Translations under genes and position numbers: made by a program | Shown here: positions 60,190 to 64,000 of the stretch, in pieces | How the letters are laid out: every line of letters begins with the position of its first letter | How positions within the stretch are numbered: the stretch's first letter is position 1 | Origin: Volvariella volvacea V23 | Lineage: Eukaryota; Basidiomycota; Agaricomycetes; Agaricales; Pluteaceae | Direction: 5' to 3' | NCBI GenBank assembly: GCA_000349905.1 | Contig: KB722739.1 | Coordinates: 786,663 to 850,662 of the forward strand | DNA: 64,000 nucleotides | The notes under the pieces: generated by a model | What the model saw: the letters and a program-made list of their open reading frames with translations, nothing else | What the model was told of the DNA's origin: nothing | Databases searched by the model: none

Positions 60190-60960
60190 TTCAACGAAGC
60201 GTCCTAATATCCTCTGTAAGTTACAAGCAGTGAATACAAAATGCTATTGTAGTCGATGGAGCATGTTTCCTGCTGTCTGGTGCAGGAGGAGTGGCATTGG
60301 AAACCGCCAGTGATTGGGCGGTAAGTCTGAACGAATCTGCTATTCTTCAACGTACCGATAGAAACACATCCTAGCTACTATCGGGGAATTGAATGCAACC
60401 TTGATCAGATAGCCAAGCTGGCTTTGCAAAGCGATCCCGGCATGACAACGTCAAGTGAATGAATAGAGGAATCAGTGTCAAGGTCGTGCGCTAAAATTCG
60501 GTGAAAAATACATATCGAAAGGACAAGGAAGGTGGGGCGAGCACGGGCACCCATGGGTTTATAGCGTGCTGATGAAAGTCTAACTTAAGTCATGCTAATG
60601 GCTTAAATTTCACTTCCATCAGGACGTCGGGTGGGGATAAAGATGAGGGAGGCCATCGGATGCTGATTATGGCCCCTTCATGACAGTGATTTTGAGCATC
60701 GAAGCGGTTGGGAAGGGGGAGAAAGTGATGGCGCAAAGATAATCGTGATATCAGACCACAAATATTTATCAACAAATCACAACGCCAAAGCTGATAGCCA
60801 GACAATGGCACTAAAGACCAGAGCCTGAGAGTATTTATGTTGCCAGAAGTACATACAGTCTACGAAGGTCACGCCCACATATCCTCCACTGTTAGATGGT
60901 CACCATCAGCCCCTCAAGCTCTATCTCCTGAAGCTTTGGGGCTCGGCACGTGACTTGAAA
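60190..60960. repeat. Segmental duplication, right copy
   Basis: Diverged counterpart of 57600-58345. It overlaps the 3' exon of the intact F-box-like gene at its right end, so this copy is probably the source. Confidence 0.6.
60569..60622. repeat. Hairpin inverted repeat, copy 6
   Basis: CTGATGAAAGTCTAACTTAAG...AAATTTCACTTCCATCAG; sits inside the right duplication copy at the place equivalent to copy 1. Confidence 0.75.
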
Positions 60961-62154
60961 ATAGTGACAAAGGTCGTCGATGTCCTTTTGGAAGTGATAT
61001 TTAAACCAATGAATTGAAGGACACGGAATGCGATTGTCGATCCAGGCCTTGAACGCCTGAAAAAGATGGTTTAGAGACTACTAAAGCGACAAGTACCAAG
61101 ACAATGCCCTTACTCCGAAAGGAACCGACTCGTGCATAAGAGGGAAATTGACATGGTGCTCAATAAGGGTCAAGTGCTTCACTTGTTCTAAGAGTTTGGA
61201 CAATTTCCAACTCGGATGGATTCCCAAGGCAGCTGGAAGCACCATATCGACGATATCTTCACTGGACTGCAGCAACTCTTCAATGCTTTGATAGAGAAGA
61301 TTGCAGCAGTCTGTAAATCTGTAATAGCTCTCACCAATCAAAGCCAACCGTCGGATGGGGCGGTAAGGAACAATTTTGACTGCCAAATCCAACGAACAAG
61401 AGAGGTCCTCCAATAAGGGAATGGCGGTTGAAGAAAGGACAAACTCCCTGCTGAAATCTGAATAATAAATGGCATCGACTTGAAGGCGGCGTAAGGAAGG
61501 AGTGGCATTGAGCAAGGATGATAGGATTGCTAGATTGATCCTAGAGCGAAGATGAAGCGACTGAAGTTGTGACGCATTGAAGCGCGCGGTGAAGTTGACG
61601 CTCAAGAAGCCCAAATGGTTAGGAACATAATCCCATGGGCACTCATGAGGTGTAGCGACTCGACTAGTGGAAGGACGTGGATTCTCGTCTTGCCAGATAA
61701 TGGTTTGCATGGCAGTGAATGTGCGCAAGTTGGGAAGCAACCACAATGTACGAAGGAGTTCTTGATCAATGTCGCCAACTAAGAAGACGGTGTGCACGTT
61801 GAATAGGCGTTGGAAGACGCGTTGGTAAAGGGGAAGATCATCAGCTAGCGCCTCGCCGTTAAGGGAGGACCCGAGAAATTTCAACACGCGAACGCTGCCA
61901 ATTTCAACATGCGCTTCGCTGCGGTCGATGGCCTTGACAAAGTGGTGCGAGCCGGGCAAGCATATCGTACGGAATCGGAGTCGACAGAACGCGCTGTAGA
62001 ATGACCGGGATACGAGGGAAAGTTGACAGACAAGTCGCTTGAGCTGTCGCCAGTCATTTCCAAATATTTCTTCTAAGCTATCTTCAATAAGGTCGAGGAT
62101 AGGGTTTGGCCAAGTATCCATGTAGCCTTTGGTGATGTTCTGCTGGGAGGACAT
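60892..62154 (-). CDS. F-box/LRR-like protein, distinct subfamily
   Basis: Two exons, complement(join(60892..61056,61114..62154)), 401 residues. The open frame alone would stop 11 codons into the intron; the donor GTAAGG after VPFG and the acceptor TTTTTCAG join it to AFKAWIDNRIPCPSIHWF and a CRAPKLQEIELEGL ending, all in phase. The N-terminal NPILDLIEDSL...LSLVSRSFYSAFCRLRF is an F-box-like segment. The rest has irregular leucine-rich strands (LRTFTAM, LQSLHLRSR, LRRLQVDAIYY, IRRLALIGE, VKHLTLIEHH). It is not close to the family at 0-31 kb. A likely SCF adaptor by analogy only. Its 3' end is duplicated in degraded form near 58.3 kb. Confidence 0.72.
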
Positions 62155-63691
62155 CTGAACGGAATTAGTGGCATCAAAGGAAGAGGAGTAACGACGGCTT
62201 ACTTTGGGCTAGAACCTCAAGAAATGGGAAAAAAGAGGATGATCCAACCCCCTGCGTAGTGGAAGCTTTTAAGTGGCTCAAAGCGTGTTGGCTCACTGAG
62301 TGATATTTATTATTTGCTTCTGTGGGCGTGTGATACTTTCGTTGATTTTCCTCCCAATTCCCGATGCGAATGCCGTCGAACCTTGATCAATAACCCCTTT
62401 GACCTCTTGGTGGAAAAACGTGTTCCTCCTCGCCATAATCCGGTGACAAAGAAGGGCTTGCTTAGGTACACAAGGGTCTTTAAAAGTCTCCTAATGGTTA
62501 GCTATCCACGACGTGATGCTGGAGCTGAGTTGAAATCATGATAGGGTTCAAAAGGACGGTGGACTAAGCAACCCAATTTTGAGGATACAAGGCGAATAGG
62601 GTCTGATATTGATGATCAAATTTCAGCCTTGGGTTTATCGTGACCACTTCGCCGTCCAGCAGAAAATTCCAAGGGTACCGAATGGTAATGGCTCTTACCC
62701 ATCTGGGATTTCTTCCGAGAAACGCGGCTATACGGTATGGGTAGATGAAGACGGCGACTTCGACTTTGTGAAATTTACTGTTCCCCGAGTCCTGTACTAA
62801 GTAGATGATTTTACCGTACCGAGAGCCGAGTTAGCAATTATGAAGAGGGAGGATTCTCCTAACTTAAAACCCGTATGGACAAGCCGTTGCCTCTTGGGAG
62901 CACAGGCAAGGAAATGAGATGGACTTACGAGGGTGTGGATATCCAGTATGGTGGAAAGTCGTGAAAGCCTGCAGTAGCTTGATTAGACATGGGGTAGGTA
63001 TTTTCGGTCTTGGTGGATGCCACTCCGAATGCCACCAACATGCCCCTCAATTTCCAACGGGGCACGTGAAGTGCTCCGGTCAACCAAACGTGCCACAAGT
63101 CTTTCACCCATCCACAGTACCCACTCCGTTACTTATCGTCTCTAAGCAAAAGGAGACAGCTACCCACCTATAAGCGCCTAGCCACCACGCCATACGGGGG
63201 ACCAAAAGGAGGTGCTGATACATCGTCTCCTACATGCCACTGCAACACAGTTATCTCTACGTCCCTCATGTCTGCCGGATGCGTTAGCTTGCTAGCCATC
63301 AGATTCGTGATTCGCGACCGACACGCCATTGCCACTCATGCGACAGAGAGCTCGTATGTAGTTAGCTGTTTCCAGTTTCCTACTGCTCAGAGGACCACGT
63401 CACATAGGTCATTGGCACCCCACCACCATGCAGGCCATGCAATTCCCTATGAACGTCTATGCCACCTTCAGCGCTAGCGGTCTCCATAAATCAGGAACTA
63501 CCCAACCACCCACGGTTCCTCACTGCTCCATAGGCATTCTTCGACGCCCACCAGCTTCCCAAGTCAGAGGTCAGCGCGCGTGATGCCCATCTGCGTCAAC
63601 TGTCCGGGATTTCAGTTACCCACCCCTATGCTACTCGCGCGTTGTAAACTGAGTGGTGGCGTGATGACGCATGGGCTAGGCTTCCGTCAAA
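62155..63691. other. Gene-poor stretch near the right edge
   Basis: A 62-63 codon plus-strand frame at 62609-62800 (KFQPWVYRDHF..., WVDEDGDFDFVKF) looks mildly protein-like but has no partner exons. The remainder has no recognisable content. Confidence 0.35.
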
Positions 63692-64000
63692 ATGCAGCTC
63701 TACAAGACAGCGTCTCAAGTACGACGAGAGCAACCGGACCTGGACCGTGCAGCGGATCTAGACAGGATATGCGTCAGGATTTACAAGCGGGTACAGGACT
63801 GCGTACAATGTTCGTACGAGATAGGCAAAGGCGCTCATCGCGTGGACCAAACGAGCCCAGAGAACCCGCAAAGCACCTCAATAAATGGCACTCGGATGAC
63901 GAAAACCGTATCCAAAGAGACTGCTACCAGTTCCGACCGGTTGTCGCCCAGCTCAATTGGAGCTGACAATCGGAAGAGCAGTATCTTTAGGTCCAGTGAG
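63692..64000 (+). CDS. Possible 5' end of a gene running off the window
   Basis: ATG at 63692, the first after an in-frame TAG, opens a frame with no stop to the end of the window (103 codons): MQLYKTASQVRREQPDL, then a CVRIYKRVQDCVQC segment, then a Ser/Thr-rich polar stretch. No family recognised. The polar composition suggests a cytosolic or nuclear N-terminus. A competing frame at 63580-63966 is closed and less likely. Confidence 0.3.
   Translation, partial: MQLYKTASQVRREQPDLDRAADLDRICVRIYKRVQDCVQCSYEIGKGAHRVDQTSPENPQSTSINGTRMTKTVSKETATSSDRLSPSSIGADNRKSSIFRSSE

Larger units (their letters stand above)
56529..60891. other. Gene-poor region with inverted repeats and a segmental duplication
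   Basis: About 4.4 kb without an intact gene. It holds six related hairpin-forming repeats (57976, 58852, 59207, 59515, 59655, 60569) and two diverged copies of a roughly 750 bp segment (57600-58345 and 60190-60960). The sequence between repeats also shows scattered shared words such as ACCACAAAT...AAATCACAAC, so most of the region may derive from one expanded unit. Confidence 0.6.

Noticed and set aside
56528..60891. Transposon origin of the repeat-rich region
   Set aside because: No transposase or reverse-transcriptase coding, no terminal repeats with target duplications found around the hairpins; left as unexplained repeats.

Overview
The window looks like nuclear DNA of a filamentous basidiomycete, most likely an agaricomycete. 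Genes are split by many roughly 45-60 bp introns with GTRNGN donors. The gene content fits a plant- or litter-degrading fungus: a GH7 cellobiohydrolase with a CBM1, an M35 lysine-type metalloendopeptidase, a KRE6/SKN1-like N-terminal protein, a full-size ABCB transporter and lineage-expanded F-box-like proteins. I cannot name the order or species. No tRNA, rRNA, CRISPR array or intact transposon was seen. Exon junctions were worked out by hand from frame, splice signals and paralog comparison.

Layout. 0-6 kb: decayed F-box/LRR-like genes with a Ran-like GTPase remnant and a phosphotransferase (APH-like) remnant between them. 6-12 kb: mostly gene-poor, with one minus-strand gene whose start resembles KRE6/SKN1 but whose GH16 domain is replaced by a Thr/Gly/Val-rich tail. 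12-16 kb: three more broken F-box-like copies. 16.4-17.4 kb: a six-exon SGNH/GDSL esterase. 19.8-25.1 kb: a 23-exon ABCB transporter. 25.5-31.5 kb: three minus-strand F-box-like copies (two intact, one broken) flanking a small unknown gene. 33.2-34.8 kb: GH7 cellulase. 36.4-39.1 kb: an unnamed multi-spanning membrane protein (gene A), convergent with a PX-domain protein (39.3-40.4 kb), which is divergent from a long proline-rich low-complexity protein (40.6-42.7 kb). 43.7-53.3 kb: four head-to-tail paralogs (B-E) of the gene A membrane core. 53.6-54.8 kb: a membrane-anchored SDR. 55.1-56.5 kb: M35 protease. 56.5-60.9 kb: gene-poor, with six dispersed hairpin-forming inverted repeats and a diverged segmental duplication. 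60.9-62.2 kb: an intact two-exon F-box-like gene. A possible gene opens at the right edge.

Themes. Two duplicating families dominate. The F-box/LRR-like family is mostly decaying, and several of its stops fit C-to-T change in CAA, CAG or CGA codons. The A-E membrane family keeps almost the same exon lengths and phases in its core while its N- and C-terminal tails vary freely, the strongest candidate here for an undescribed protein system. The secreted enzymes (GH7, M35) have TATA boxes about 65-80 bp before the start codon, which fits strong inducible expression.
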